Shown here piece after piece: positions 39,901 through 50,351 of a DNA stretch of 64,000 nucleotides (the first letter of the stretch is position 1; each line of letters starts with the position of its first letter). Source of the stretch: Steromphala cineraria (Eukaryota > Mollusca > Gastropoda > Trochida > Trochidae). Under the pieces are notes generated by a model, which saw nothing but the letters and a program-made list of their open reading frames with translations, did no database searches and was not told the DNA's origin. The position numbers and the translations under genes are program-made. The stretch covers positions 30,006,882 to 30,070,881 of the forward strand of contig OU744730.1 in NCBI GenBank assembly GCA_916613615.1, in the 5' to 3' direction.

Positions 39901-40464
39901 CTTGCAAAGATACTAAGCTAAAACAAAAAGTGTTCAGATACACCATTGTTGGTGAAAATGTATGCATTCTAGGCACGTCTACATCATTATACTGATAAAA
40001 TGGTACTTTGGATTGAATTAAACAATTAAGCATTAAGTGAATGTTCTGACCGTAATTACTGACCCCTAAAACCCCAGAAAGGACACGAAGTTTACTCTCC
40101 TATGTCAATTAGGAACCATGATATGCTGGCCGAAAGGATTTGGCACTTTTTTGACAGCCATCTTGGAATTAACCATTATCTATTACTTTTTGTACCTTCA
40201 AAATGATTCCATTGGATTCCTTGACCCCGAAAACCTCAGTAAAGACACCAAATTCAATATTCTAGGACAGATCCAGATTGATTTATATGGTTTATAAGGA
40301 TACGGCGGCAATCTTGGACGCCATCTTGAATTACAGCTTCCTGCCCCACATTTGGAATGTCTACCCAAGTTTTTTTCGATCTCCTAAGGGTGTCCTACAG
40401 GAATCAAGCGTCAAACTTCGGGGACATATTTTTGCACACAGGGCCCCCCTCAGCCCCAGGACTA
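36960..40464. mobile_element. 3.5-kb DNA element with ~560-bp inverted terminal repeats
   Basis: Bases 36960 to about 37520 match the reverse complement of about 39900-40464 with only scattered differences. The ends read tagtcctggggctgagggg. The interior, about 2.4 kb, is AT-rich with only short ORFs. A piece at 39350-39600 reads for some distance like coding sequence (MIDLFEGKYRNALQERRW) before stops, so a decayed transposase is possible. Flanking acg on both sides may be a 3-bp target duplication, which is too short to be sure. The superfamily is undetermined; long terminal inverted repeats occur in Mutator-like and fold-back elements. Confidence 0.75.
38097..38179. repeat. 28-bp-stem hairpin inside the long-TIR element
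   Basis: The arm at 38097-38125 pairs with 38152-38179 with one bulge and one mismatch. The loop continues pairing (TGTGTT with AACACA), giving a long continuous stem with the size and shape of a small-RNA precursor. No evidence of expression is available from sequence alone. Confidence 0.8.
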
Positions 40465-40689
40465 ACGAGGTAGCCACTTTCTGCCCTTTGAAATATGGGT
40501 AGGTGCTGCGATGACGAGAGATCGTTGATGAACCAAATCAAAGTTGACAACATCAATTTAAAATCAAGTATATTTTTTTCAGTCAATTGTATTTTTTGCA
40601 AACACTCAATTACCGCTCGTTAATTTTTCAAATTAATCGCAGTTCTGTGTTATACAGGTTGATAACCATTAACTTAAATTTACATGTAA

Positions 40690-41240
40690 GCATTGTCATG
40701 GTATGTTTTCTCGGTATTCAGTTTGTCACATTTGATATGGGGACGTGCTGTCCTGTTTCTAAAGCTTTTGACAACAATGTCATCAGCAAGCCAGAGTGAG
40801 TGAGTGAAATGGTGTTTAACGTGTTTTGAACAATATTTCAGTTATTAAACACGTGGATGTTGCCATCCAAAAGAGAGTAGACAGATCAGGGAGAAAGGGA
40901 TCGAAAGGATGAGGGAAAAGACGGAAAGAAAGGCATAGTAAGAGATAAAAAGCAGGTTTTAGAAGGACTCAAATTTGGTCTGGCTTCTACCCGTCGACCT
41001 GTCCAGCTTGGGTGGCCCTACCAGGAGCATGTAAGCTCCAGCTGGCATAGCTCTCGGGGTCCTCGAAGCACACAAACCACCACACCACGATAAGGTAATG
41101 AGTCCAGTGGTGGCAGCAAGCCAGAAAAAGATCACCTTATTATCTGCAGAGAATGGATGTAGTGTTGGTCAAAGTAACCAATCAACCTTTCGCTACAACA
41201 GAGCAAGTGGTCATTATCAGACTGAAAATGAGCTTTTCAG
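40690..41240. repeat. stray array piece (D type) split by a SINE
   Basis: 40.69-40.79 and 41.11-41.24 kb together match 30.2-30.4 and 34.07-34.26 kb. The match is interrupted exactly by the SINE at 40795-41113. Comparison with the uninterrupted paralogues gives the pre-insertion sequence. Confidence 0.75.
40795..41113 (+). mobile_element. gastropod-type SINE with (GTGA)n head, 319 bp
   Basis: It begins agtgagtgagtg, runs through ggatgttgccatcc, tctacccgtcgacctgtcc and gctccagctggcata, and ends near gagtccagtggtgg. It is flanked by an 11-bp target duplication, cagcaagccag (40784-40794 and 41114-41124). A second copy lies at 47208-47527. Confidence 0.85.
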
Positions 41241-41822
41241 TAGTAAGGCGGAGACAGAGAATGGGTTTCTAGACTAATTGAATTTAATTCCAAACATATT
41301 CTTAAAATATACCTTTTGGTATTTGTTATTTTCATGGACTCCAAACGTTTTCCCATCTTATAGGTGTGCGACTTTGTATTTATTCCTTTTATTTAAAATC
41401 AGAAATACGTGTGCCAGACATATGAAATAAAAACACTAAATGGTTTTAATTAAACAATCTGACGACATTGACTAAAATTCGGACTGCAAATATCACTTAT
41501 AAATGAATATCAAACATCTCAAGATGAATGAAGGCCTTTTTAGTTCGCCTTGGAGTATCGAATTGTTTAAACCAAAATACTTTTCCATACATCCTTATGA
41601 ATGGTGCCTTACCATCAATCTAACAAGAATTTATACTACTCAAAAGAAGCTACTGGTCAGAGCTATATTCCTTCATGACTGTGAATGATTGGCTTTTGTA
41701 ACAAAATTTTCGACACTATCAACATAGCAATAATGCACAATTATCAGTGCAAAATTGGAAATAGAAAACTTTATAATAAACGTGCTCTATCCCTTTAAAA
41801 GGATAGCTCATTTATGTTCTAC
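41241..41822. other. unassigned non-coding DNA
   Basis: AT-rich. The 61-codon ORF at 41503-41688 has no recognisable motif. Confidence 0.45.
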
Positions 41823-42166
41823 TTAAAGGGGCAGTAGCACGTTTTTTGATAATTTTATATTTTAAAATGTTCACTGATAATTGTAAGTTAATGCTAAATG
41901 CTAAAATCTCATTACACTAGCCAATCATCCATAGTCAGAGGACGAAGTATATAAAAAATTAAATCCACTGGCGGCCATTTTGTGTGAACACCTTTAATTC
42001 ATTTTGTGTAAGAAAAAGAAATCGCATGGCTAAACTTTACATTATAAATTTGAATTATTACTGCTCCATTTAGTTTGAATACACTTTCTTTCAATTTGAA
42101 CCATTAATCTTCCTTTTCCTGACATCACCTTATATTCCCCCTAAAAACTCGCTACTGCCCCTTTAA
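41823..42166. mobile_element. TTAA-flanked MITE, copy 3
   Basis: A 344-bp member of the AGGGGCAGTAGC family, TTAA on both sides (41823-41826, 42163-42166). The interior matches copies 1 and 2 with a small deletion. Confidence 0.85.
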
Positions 42167-42817
42167 GAATTAATGTTAAGTCGTTGTTCCCATTTCCGTT
42201 TTATATTAATATATAATTATTGTTCAGACATGTCATATATTTGGTTGATTGCAGGATTGTAATATTTTCATAGAACTGTTAGTGGAACTACGTTTAATGT
42301 TTTGACAGGATAGTAAAATGACCATGGTAAAGAAATTAACGTTGACAATAAGAAGTTTGCACGAAAGGAACTATTCGGTGAGGTTCATTATTTCTAAACA
42401 TAAGTATTATGCTTGTATGCTAATCATTAATTTTCTTCATAAAGAATTATCTTAGCAACCACTTACAAATGGACATGTTATGTTCATTACTTTCCACAGA
42501 AGATATTTCAAATACACTTAACCGTTTAGGTCATATGAGTTAGATCTGAAAATTGATAAAATTGCGCTTGTGTATGGGTTATTGCGTCTATTGTGATATC
42601 GATAAGACGGACACTGAAATTCATTTACAGAGTGATGGATGATGATAGACTTTCCATGTTTTCAACCTCTGAGGAGTGGCGCGGACATCTCATATAGTAC
42701 AATCTAGACACTGGCGGATTTATCACATCATGATCCGTTATGTTGCGAGGTTGCTTTTGATCTAACTTCACATTACCAAAGTTAATCCATCAACACTTTT
42801 AACACCAGGAAATGCTC
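42167..42817. other. unassigned non-coding DNA between two MITEs
   Basis: No recognisable feature in the roughly 650 bases between MITE copies 3 and 4. Confidence 0.45.
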
Positions 42818-43161
42818 TTAAAGGGGCAGTAGCGAGTTTTTTTAATAATTTCATTTTTTTTTTTTCTCTGACAATTGTAAGGTAATATTAATTTTTTTTG
42901 ACTGTCAAAAATCTCATTACACAAACCAATCATCCATAGAGTACAAAGTATGAAGATTCACATAAAATCCATTGGCGGCCATAACACCTTTAATTCATTT
43001 TGTAGAAGAAAAAGGAATCGCATGGCTAAACTGTAGGGTAAATATTTGAATTATTATTGCTCTATTCAGTTTTAATACATTGTCTTTCAATTGGAACCAT
43101 TAATTTTCATTTGCCCGACATCAACTTATATTCCCCCTAAAAACGTGCTACTGCCCCTTTA
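42818..43161. mobile_element. TTAA-flanked MITE, copy 4
   Basis: 344 bp of the same family. The left flank is TTAA (42818-42821) and the right flank has decayed to TTTAG. It lies only 650 bp from copy 3. Confidence 0.8.
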
Positions 43162-43756
43162 GTTTATACTGCAATGGCACCTATTTGTCATTTTAATTAT
43201 ATGCATCTTATTTAGTTCAATCTTCGCTAAAACAATTAAATTAATGTAGAAGATAAAACATGTCTTTGGAGAGTCCTTGAGCGCCACTTAACTCCGCAAA
43301 ACTTTTAGATACATTATATGGATATCCCATGCACGTCAAAAACGAGTTCACATTTAACTATTCAAATACATTGCTCACAAGTACATATCTTTTTAGGCAA
43401 TGCTGGGAAGTTATCGTCAATTAATAAAATATTTTAAACAGTTCCACAACAAAATGACTTATATGATAAACGAATTCCTAATTAAACTAACTTGATTCTT
43501 CTATCAAATTTACCATGAATTTTGTATGTCAAAGGTTTATATTTTTTGGACATGTAAAATCAATCGTAAGGGGATGAAAACTGTTAGCCGACTTCGATGC
43601 GGTTTGATGTACCTTTACACTGACAATTTAAAGTGTGTTTATTCATAATGTGAACTTATGGAAACATGTTATTAAAAAAAATTAAGCAAGCAATTTCTGA
43701 AATTTTTATCTTGCTATACAATATGTTTGACGTTTGATCAACTATTTAAAATCGAA
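43162..43756. other. unassigned non-coding DNA
   Basis: AT-rich sequence with no gene signal that I can support. Confidence 0.45.
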
Positions 43757-44250
43757 TCAATCTCCATAATTGTAATTGCCAAGTATCCAGCATGTGGCCT
43801 GACAAACCAGGAAGATAGCCATTTGTTGCTTGTTGTTTTGTAACATGGATGTCCTTAAATACTCAGAGAGCTGATTTTTCATCATACTCTCAACAGACTC
43901 TGAGTCTAGCAATGAATCAACGTACAAACTGTTAGACTTTGCCACCATATTGATATGGGAAACGGTCTTTTCCTAGGAGGATCCCGTTCCTAGCAGTGCA
44001 TTTTTCGTAGGAGGATCCCGTCGTAGAGGTCTTTTCGTTGATCTGCCTTCAACGACCCGGCCTGGACACTGCTTAGAGTGAGTCTCCACGACAGGGTCAT
44101 AAGGAATAACTCTGTCATGCAGTCCAATTGTGACTGTACCACCAGGCTCTGGGATATTATTTGTACCATGTACCACCACAACAGAAAATAAAAGAAATGG
44201 TCGACCACAAACAAGTCTCCAGTCTTCCTGTTTTCATCTTCCCTGGTCGC
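43757..44250 (-). pseudogene. possible decayed coding segment, unidentified
   Basis: On the minus strand two overlapping short ORFs (44214-43990 and 44179-43973) and a further one (43948-43757, MVAKSNSLYVDSLLDSESVES) read as non-AT-biased peptide, unlike the surroundings. A GGGATCCTCCTA motif is repeated at about 43977 and 44013. I do not recognise a family. It could be a degraded retroelement or a host exon. Confidence 0.25.
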
Positions 44251-44429
44251 CGAGGTTCACAAAAAACATTGTTTAGCGACATTTGTTCGATTCCGTGAGC
44301 TTGGGCTACCTAGGTTAGATATTCAGCACCGACTAACTGTAAAAGAGCAGTGCGTAACAACAGTCTGATCTGTTAAGTTAGTGTGTAGACCGTTTGTCAC
44401 TTACTCTAGGGGACCTCCCGAGAAGTTGA

Positions 44430-45290
44430 GAAGTTGACGACCCGTGTCCTTGATGAAGTTTGCCGGACTAAGATCAACGCGCAGATGGAGAGGAAGTTCG
44501 GAGTGAGAGCTTAGACAGAAACCGTGAGAAAGGAACGATTACGGGTTTGTGTCTCTACGGACAAATTGTGCAAGAAACAAACCGAAAATGTGTTGAATTT
44601 TAAGAGAGTTTTAGCCATCTGTGACGATTTGGATGATGTGATTTTCACAGATGAGAGCATCATAAGGATTGACTTCAAGGTAATAAGCAAAGGACAAAAC
44701 TTCGCGGTCGACCAAAACACCCGTGCAGTTCATTAGTGGGCGGGAATGCGTTTTGGAGCGCTACACAGAACGCTGAATTTGTATCTTGCAAAAATGAAAA
44801 TGCATATAAAGGTTTTGCTATTTATACTTAAAAGAATTTCGTATGTATGAAAGTAATCTTGCACACCAACATGCTAATGTACATGTATCTTAATATTTGT
44901 TGTACTTTATTTCTGTATCTGTACTCTTGGCCACGCGGCCTCAAATGCTGAAGCAACATCTCTCCCTCCTTCTACACCGATCGCAGTGTTTACTGGCATC
45001 TTGGACAGTGTTGGCTCTCCGGATATTTTATCAGACTGCCTAGTACCTTTTATTCAACCCTTGTCCCAAGATGGTGATAGGCTGATTAAGGACAAAGACC
45101 CAAAACACACAAGCAAGAGTATAGTGAATGTATGAAATGTAACCAAGTGATTGGATACTCCCGAAGAGTCCCCAGCACTGAAATCTATTCAGAAGATGTG
45201 GGCACAGCTTTAGCATCACCTACGCCGGAACTCTAAAGAAGAATTGATGAGTTCAGGAGTACAGTGACGGAGGACAAATGTAACAAGAAG
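44430..45290 (+). pseudogene. Tc1/mariner-family transposase, decayed and interrupted
   Basis: Cut-and-paste DDE/D transposase remains. An ORF at 44524-44736 contains DDVIFTDES, the family's first catalytic aspartate block (VIF[ST]DES). Downstream, near 44996-45135, the reading AVFTGILDS...KDPKHTS matches the second-aspartate block (normally DNDPKHTS; here KDPKHTS), and 45155-45230 reads DTPEESPALKSIQKMWAQL, stop, HHLRR, the usual SPDLNPIE(N)MW...RR end. Stops, frame changes and an unrelated AT-rich stretch at about 44790-44940 break it. It is clearly inactive. A HINE begins directly after it. Confidence 0.75.
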
Positions 45291-45303
45291 ACATAGTCAT
45301 CAA

Positions 45304-45907
45304 CATCCCCCGCCAGATTTTAAATTAAGTCAGAACCTTCTCCTAAAAACTCGAGTGCACTCAAAAATATCATGACACGAAACTCCGGAAAAATATTTGC
45401 GCGGTTCTGTTTTTCGAACTCCATCAAGGTATTGATACCCTTAAGGCACACATCAAATTTGATGATCCTATCTGTAACAGTTTCTGAGAAAAATTGGCTC
45501 CTTTGAAGACACCTCGAACATAGTCGCAAGAAAACGAAACAAGGGCAATAACTCCGGAAAAAATATTTGCGCGTTTCTGATTTTCGAACTCCATCAAGGT
45601 ATTGATACCCTGAAGGCACACATCAAATTTGATGATCCTATCTGTAACAGTTTCTAAGAAAAATTGGCTCCTTTGAAGACACCTCGAACATAGTCGCAAG
45701 AAAACGTAACAAGGACAATTACTCCGGAAAAAATATTTGCGCGGTTCTGATTTTCGAACTCCATCAAGGTATTGATACCCTGAAGGCACACACAAAATTT
45801 GATAATCCTACCTTTAACGGTTTCTGAGAAAAATTGGCTTCTTTAACTCGGACGGACGGACGGAGCTCAAACCTATATCCCCCTTCCACTTCGTGGCGGG
45901 GGATAAT
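45304..45907 (+). mobile_element. pearl/HINE element, family 2, near complete
   Basis: The left-end motif CATCCCCCGCC is at 45304-45314. Three copies of a 170-bp unit follow (actccggaaaa at 45382, 45551, 45721), then (GGAC)n at about 45849-45863, then a terminal hairpin: TATCCCCC (45876-45883) pairs with GGGGGATA (45898-45905), with an inner CCAC/GTGG stem. Left CCCCCGCC and right GGCGGGGG are subterminal inverted repeats, as in Helentron-derived elements. The 99- and 123-codon minus-strand ORFs only read through the repeats. Confidence 0.8.
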
Positions 45908-46269
45908 AAACCTATTGATAATGTACTCAACACGTTGCCTTAGGTTCTTGCTGTTGGTGGCACTGCGAGTGGATCATAAGAAGCTTCTTAATTGTGTGCG
46001 CTATTGGGCTTATTGACAGAGCGAAATTACTCGTAATAAAGATTTTCTGTCAAAACCTTAGAATCATTTGTAGTTACTGATTATTAACCTGAAATTACTG
46101 GGTTGAAAGTGAAATTGTGCATTGAAAGTTTTATCATTTAGGTCAAGTCATGCACAGGATTGCAATTATATGAAACATATGTTAAACATGCAGTTAGTAA
46201 TGCAGTACCGAATCTTTTACTAATTGTGTAATTACGGATCGTAGGTATATGGTCTTACTGGCGACAGAT

Positions 46270-46440
46270 ATATCAAGACAAGATAAGATAATCTTTATTG
46301 TCCCAAAAGAGAAATTTGTTTTGTATAATTACAATTCTCCAGAAATGTGATGACAACTAATTAAACAATTCATATCAAAGACAATTCACATAGACTAGAA
46401 TACATGTAAAACGTGATGCAGCATTAGACAGAATTTATTT
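46270..46440 (-). mobile_element. LINE 3' end
   Basis: Read on the minus strand this ends ...gggacaataaagattatc followed by ttatcttatcttg, a polyadenylation-like signal plus (ATCTT)n tail typical of CR1/L2/Rex-like LINE 3' termini. No reverse-transcriptase sequence remains next to it. Confidence 0.5.
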
Positions 46441-46454
46441 CTCTAATGTATGAA

Positions 46455-46510
46455 TGGAGGTGAGGTGAGGTTTAAAGCCGCTTTCAATAGAATTTCACTA
46501 ATGTAACATA
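46455..46510 (+). mobile_element. SINE head fragment, GGTGAGGTG family
   Basis: The motif ggaggtgaggtgaggttta followed by ccgctttcaa and atttcac matches the head of the element at 31235. Only the head is present. Confidence 0.45.
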
Positions 46511-46620
46511 CACACTTAAATAATGTTGACAACGACAGTTAACACCATTATTCCCATATCGTTAGTGATGGCGAATGCACAGTTAGACTATTAGTTTTCG
46601 CCAACTCATCGTCGAAGGAA

Positions 46621-46664
46621 ATATCTTTGTGTTGATGAATATATATTCATTAACGCAAAGATAT
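46621..46664. repeat. 44-bp palindrome without a spacer
   Basis: Bases 46621-46642 and 46643-46664 are inverted copies with two mismatches in 22, meeting head to head at an atatat core. Confidence 0.8.
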
Positions 46665-46784
46665 ATCTGTTTATTGTCAATACGAGGAAAAGAGAAGAAT
46701 GGACCTCATTGAAAGGCATAAAGAAAGACTGCAGAACAACTGTCTCAACGATAAAGGACATCACCAAAATACCAGGAAACCACC

Positions 46785-46863
46785 TGTATATAACGAGAGA
46801 GAGTTATTGTTAAGCACCGTTTGAGCAGTATTGCAGCCATTAGCGGCGAATGTATATAACGAG
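46785..46863 (+). mobile_element. 53-bp mini-hairpin retroposon with target duplication
   Basis: The insert at 46798-46850 (agagagttattgtta head, then a decayed CACCG...AGCGGCG hairpin) is flanked by a perfect 13-bp target duplication, tgtatataacgag, at 46785-46797 and 46851-46863. Confidence 0.85.
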
Positions 46864-46869
46864 ATAAGG

Positions 46870-47205
46870 GTACAAACAATCATCTATCAGTAACGATTAT
46901 ATTAAGTGAGAACCATTCTAATGTTGAATAGGCTGGATAAAATATACTGAATGAAATAGTGTGTCTGCCAATTTACTTCGTATATAATGTATTTCGTCAT
47001 TATTTATATTATAACATATTTAATGCAATGTTTCATATTTTCTAGGTCGAGTAAACTGAGAATGAAGCACGAAGCACCTTACAACCTATGTCGTCTCTAT
47101 ACAACGACGAAGGGATAAGATTTAGAGGTCGAAGATGACCCAAGTGATGGGGAACACGTCTGATTATGCCGGGGTGACCGCAAGAGGCCACTACACACTG
47201 GATCG
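46870..47205. other. unassigned non-coding DNA
   Basis: No recognised feature. The part from 47050 is less AT-rich and could be a remnant of the same element as the MULE-like fragment at 47523. Confidence 0.35.
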
Positions 47206-47207
47206 AA

Positions 47208-47527
47208 GGCAGTGAGTGAGTTGGGATTTAACTGCTTACAGCTATTTAATAGGTGGATGTTGTCATCCAAAAGAGAGTAGGCAGATCAGTGAGAAAGGAT
47301 TAGTGAAAAGACTCAAAGAAAGGCATAGTGAGGCAGGTTTTATAGAACGGCTTCTATTTGGTCTCGCTTCTACCCGTCGACCTGTCCAGCATTGGTGACC
47401 CTACCAGGAGCATGTAAGCTCCAGCTGGCATATCTCTCGGGGTCGTCGGAGCACACAAGCCACCAGCTCTCGGGGTCGTCGGAGCACACAAGCCACCACA
47501 CCACGATAAGGTAACGAATCCAGTGGT
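47208..47527 (+). mobile_element. gastropod-type SINE, copy 2, with internal duplication
   Basis: The same family as 40795-41113: (GTGA) head, ggatgttgtcatcc, tctacccgtcgacctgtcc, and the ccagtggtgg end. A segment ctctcggggtcgtcggagc...caagccacca is present twice in tandem at about 47430-47500. The minus-strand ORFs of 125 and 130 codons through it are incidental. Confidence 0.75.
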
Positions 47528-47735
47528 GGTGATCGACGGGGATCTGACTTTGGGAGAGTGGAACCACTTTGCAAACGATGGTCCACGTACCAACAACAAC
47601 TTGGAGGGGTGGCACCTTCGCCTAAAGAAGGTTGATGGGAAGCAACATCCGAAAACACATCCGTACACAGCCAGGCATAGACTGGTAACAAAGAAGAAAG
47701 AGTATGTTGACTTCGAGAGACGGCTGGACATCTAA
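47523..47735 (+). pseudogene. MULE-type transposase C-terminal fragment
   Basis: An open frame of 70 codons reads GDLTLGEWNHFANDGPRTNNNLEGWHLRL, then KKVDGKQHPKTHPY. The pattern W(N)xF/Y...GPRTNNxxEGWHxxLxxxxxxxHP is characteristic of the C-terminal part of a Mutator-like transposase group common in invertebrate genomes. It is truncated on the left by the SINE at 47208-47527 and ends in a stop at 47733-47735. The name comes from remembered family features, not an alignment. Confidence 0.5.
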
Positions 47736-47739
47736 AAAC

Positions 47740-48242
47740 ATGGCCTGGCGAATGGTACGAGGTCATTGATGGAATACCTTGACAATGCTTCATATTCTGT
47801 TAAATTATTCAGTTTCTAATAACCTTGAATATCTTGAATTGTTGTGAATAATGAAACAGTATAGTTTTTTAATATTTTGTATATTTTGTTTATAGTCATA
47901 ACTATCTTTGCACACACGTGTATCGCCTAACATACCAAAATGGCTGCCGCTCGCTACGCGTGTTTCAACATTTTTGGACAGTCACACCAGAAACATGACA
48001 TTGATAATATCCAGGTGCGTCCCTTAGCATAAAACCCGATGATGGCAAATCTTTGTGCTACAACTTTTCCTTTAGGCCTAGTATACGAGGAATCCCATAC
48101 TTGCGGATGCAAAATTCTGATAACTCCCCTCGTTTGAATAATGAAAGTACAGTCAAAGTAGATGACACCGTAGGCTTCGTTTCTAGGCAAAAGTAAGAAA
48201 GAATTGGAAAATCAAGTCTGTGTTTTCATCCCCGGAATCTGC
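47740..48242. other. unassigned region
   Basis: A 78-codon minus-strand ORF (48190-47954) is present, but I recognise no family. Otherwise non-coding. Confidence 0.35.
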
Positions 48243-48297
48243 TATATAAGACTTTCAGTTGATTGTGTCGACGAAACTCACACTGCCAATAACTGGT
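48243..48297 (+). promoter_or_regulatory. candidate TATA promoter with a short exon and splice donor
   Basis: A TATATAAG box at 48243-48250 is followed by a non-AT-rich stretch and a donor-like ACTG|GTAGGT with GT at 48296-48297. The spacing fits a TATA promoter, a start near 48270 and a small first exon. Nothing coding is recognised downstream, so this is only a candidate. Confidence 0.25.
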
Positions 48298-48763
48298 AGG
48301 TATTTTTAGTGTTAAAAAATGTTTTTGAGATATATAAGATATTGCTCAAGCAGACAAAACGATTTAAAGAAAACACGCTTGTTGAATGACTAGCCTAAAG
48401 TTTCATAGCTTCTAAGTCTCTCATAACGTTTTTGTCATTTACAGATATAACGGCGATTGGCTGATCATAAATAGTATGCATCTATGAATTTTCGTTCCGC
48501 GACTACCTTTTTACACGGAAATAAATGTGTTTCAAGCAGTCAACCACTCCCTTTTCCCCACCTGCTGTAAACCATGGCTGCGTTCGTTTTGACTCACTCG
48601 AGTGTAATTTTGCGCATGCTCGGATGGCACTAAGAGCGAACGACTTTTATGCTTTACTGAGTGTCGCACTTGGTTGCCTCCTGAACATTACTTTAAATTC
48701 GTTTGTATACTGCGCAAATTTCACGTGCACACTGAGCGCGTTCTGTTTATCCGACATTCTTTT

Positions 48764-49292
48764 GAGTCAGATTCAGATTCTTTATTACTTTTATCTTTAC
48801 AGATAATCAGTACATAATAAAGACGGGAATTGGTACAGGTGGATACTGAGTATACAATGAATATAATAAATTATTTTGCGGAGAATGTACAGCAATTCAT
48901 TATTCACTAACAGTCAGTTCATTCCTTAAACAACTAGCTTTATACAAATATTTCCCTAGGTTACAGAGTTCTTTTACATTTCTAACACTTAATAGTTGGA
49001 TAAGCTTAAATACAGATGGACGTCGATAATAATACGTGTAGGAGAATGTTCGAAAACTGGCCATTAGTTTTGCACCTGGAGCATGTTTGAGGCCGTTATA
49101 GGCCGAAAACATGCCCACGTGGAAAACTAATGGCCAGTTTGAGGACATTCTCCTACTTAAATACTGTTTTAGATAGGATTGTTTATTTTTTCGCATAAAA
49201 GGCGTTTTATTTCCAGTTTCTTGCGTTTGAAATACTTTATATTCGTTTTTGTTAGATAACTCTATTTTCCTAAATAAACCGTTCACATACAT
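48764..49292 (-). mobile_element. LINE fragment: reverse-transcriptase C-terminus and 3' tail
   Basis: A minus-strand ORF (49292-48900, 130 codons) ends in VFKLIQLLSVRNVKELCNL and KYLYKASCLRNEL, the kind of C-terminal tail seen in jockey/CR1-like reverse transcriptases. It is followed on the same strand by a short 3' UTR and a tail ending gtaataaagaatctgaatct at about 48764-48785, a LINE-like short tandem terminus. A 120-bp palindrome sits inside the ORF. The catalytic region is absent. Confidence 0.45.
49038..49156. repeat. 119-bp palindrome with ~57-bp arms
   Basis: The arm at 49038-49094 (landmark actggccattagtttt) is repeated inverted at 49101-49156 with several mismatches around a 6-base loop. 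It is probably a fold-back insertion in the LINE fragment. Confidence 0.85.
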
Positions 49293-49299
49293 AATTCTT

Positions 49300-50210
49300 T
49301 AAACTTAAATAAAATGTTGCGATGCTTGTTGGCCGGTTACGTCCAAGTCGCCATTAATTGTGCACGCACTTTTTGATGTCATCACTTTTCTCGGGATTCA
49401 GGCAGTTGCGTTCGAGCGCATTAATTTCGACGGCAACATTATTGGCATCGGTCCAACAAACAATTGGAGACCTTCTTTAAACTAGTCAACTATTTGAGAC
49501 TTTCATCAGCGAAGTACGAAAACAAAACTATTCTAATGTTTACGTAACTTTGTTTTAACTAGAGGTTAGAGTCGTTCGAACACAACTGCTGTCTTTCTCT
49601 CACTTTGCATTTATATCTGTCTTTTTCTTCAACCTTTCTCACTGATAAGTATAGTCTTCAATGCCTACATCCACGTGTTAAATATCTAAAAACTGCTGAC
49701 AACACGTTAAACCTCAACTCGCCTTTCTTTTGGTTGACTCGGACATATTTTCATAAAATTAAAGAACTATCAACCTTTGTTTTGACCATCTCGCTCATGG
49801 GTTAATATTTTTAAACCACCTCATCTCACAAATATTTACTCAGTCAATGCATGTTGTCAAATATTTCCACAAGTTAAGACACTCAAAGGATGCAAATCTA
49901 CTGATATTTCAAAAGGTGTTAACATTGAAGAACTTGTCCCCCAATGTGAATACCCTGTCAATGTCCCCTCACTGTAAAACACATATTGTGTGAGTGTTGG
50001 GACACAGCCCAAATCAGGGAAACATTTTACCCTAATATTTCCATTTCACAACTGTTTTATCACTTCGGTGAACACCGTATTTTAGATTTTCTTAAGGAAA
50101 AAAAATTAGCTTTTAACAACTTTGTGATATTATGCTGATGTTTTTTCAGCCTTCGCGCTGTTCCATTATCTGCTTTAGCAATCAATTTCATATTTAGGCA
50201 ACTTCATTAA
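49300..50210. other. unassigned non-coding DNA
   Basis: No supported gene. The 66-codon ORF at 49605-49805 has no recognisable motif. Confidence 0.45.
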
Positions 50211-50216
50211 CTTTCT

Positions 50217-50270
50217 CGCCGCTAATGGCTGCAATATTGCCCAAGCGGCGCTAAACAATAACTCACTCAC
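50217..50270 (-). mobile_element. mini-hairpin retroposon, inverted copy
   Basis: Reverse-complement copy of the family: cgccgctaatggctgcaat..., then ...ctaaacaataactcactc. The hairpin stem CGCCGCT/AGCGGCG is intact. Target duplication is unclear for this copy. Confidence 0.75.
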
Positions 50271-50351
50271 ACACTTTGACGTTGACTTTGTAGGGGTAAT
50301 TTAAGAATAATGATCTAAATTTCAAAATGATAAAACTATATCATATTTTCA

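Noticed and set aside
45320..45795. Two overlapping minus-strand ORFs of 99 and 123 codons
   Set aside because: They read through 170-bp tandem repeats of a HINE; the same peptide recurs because the DNA repeats.
47354..47793. Minus-strand ORFs of 125 and 130 codons
   Set aside because: They run through a SINE and its internal duplication; the repeated peptide follows from that.
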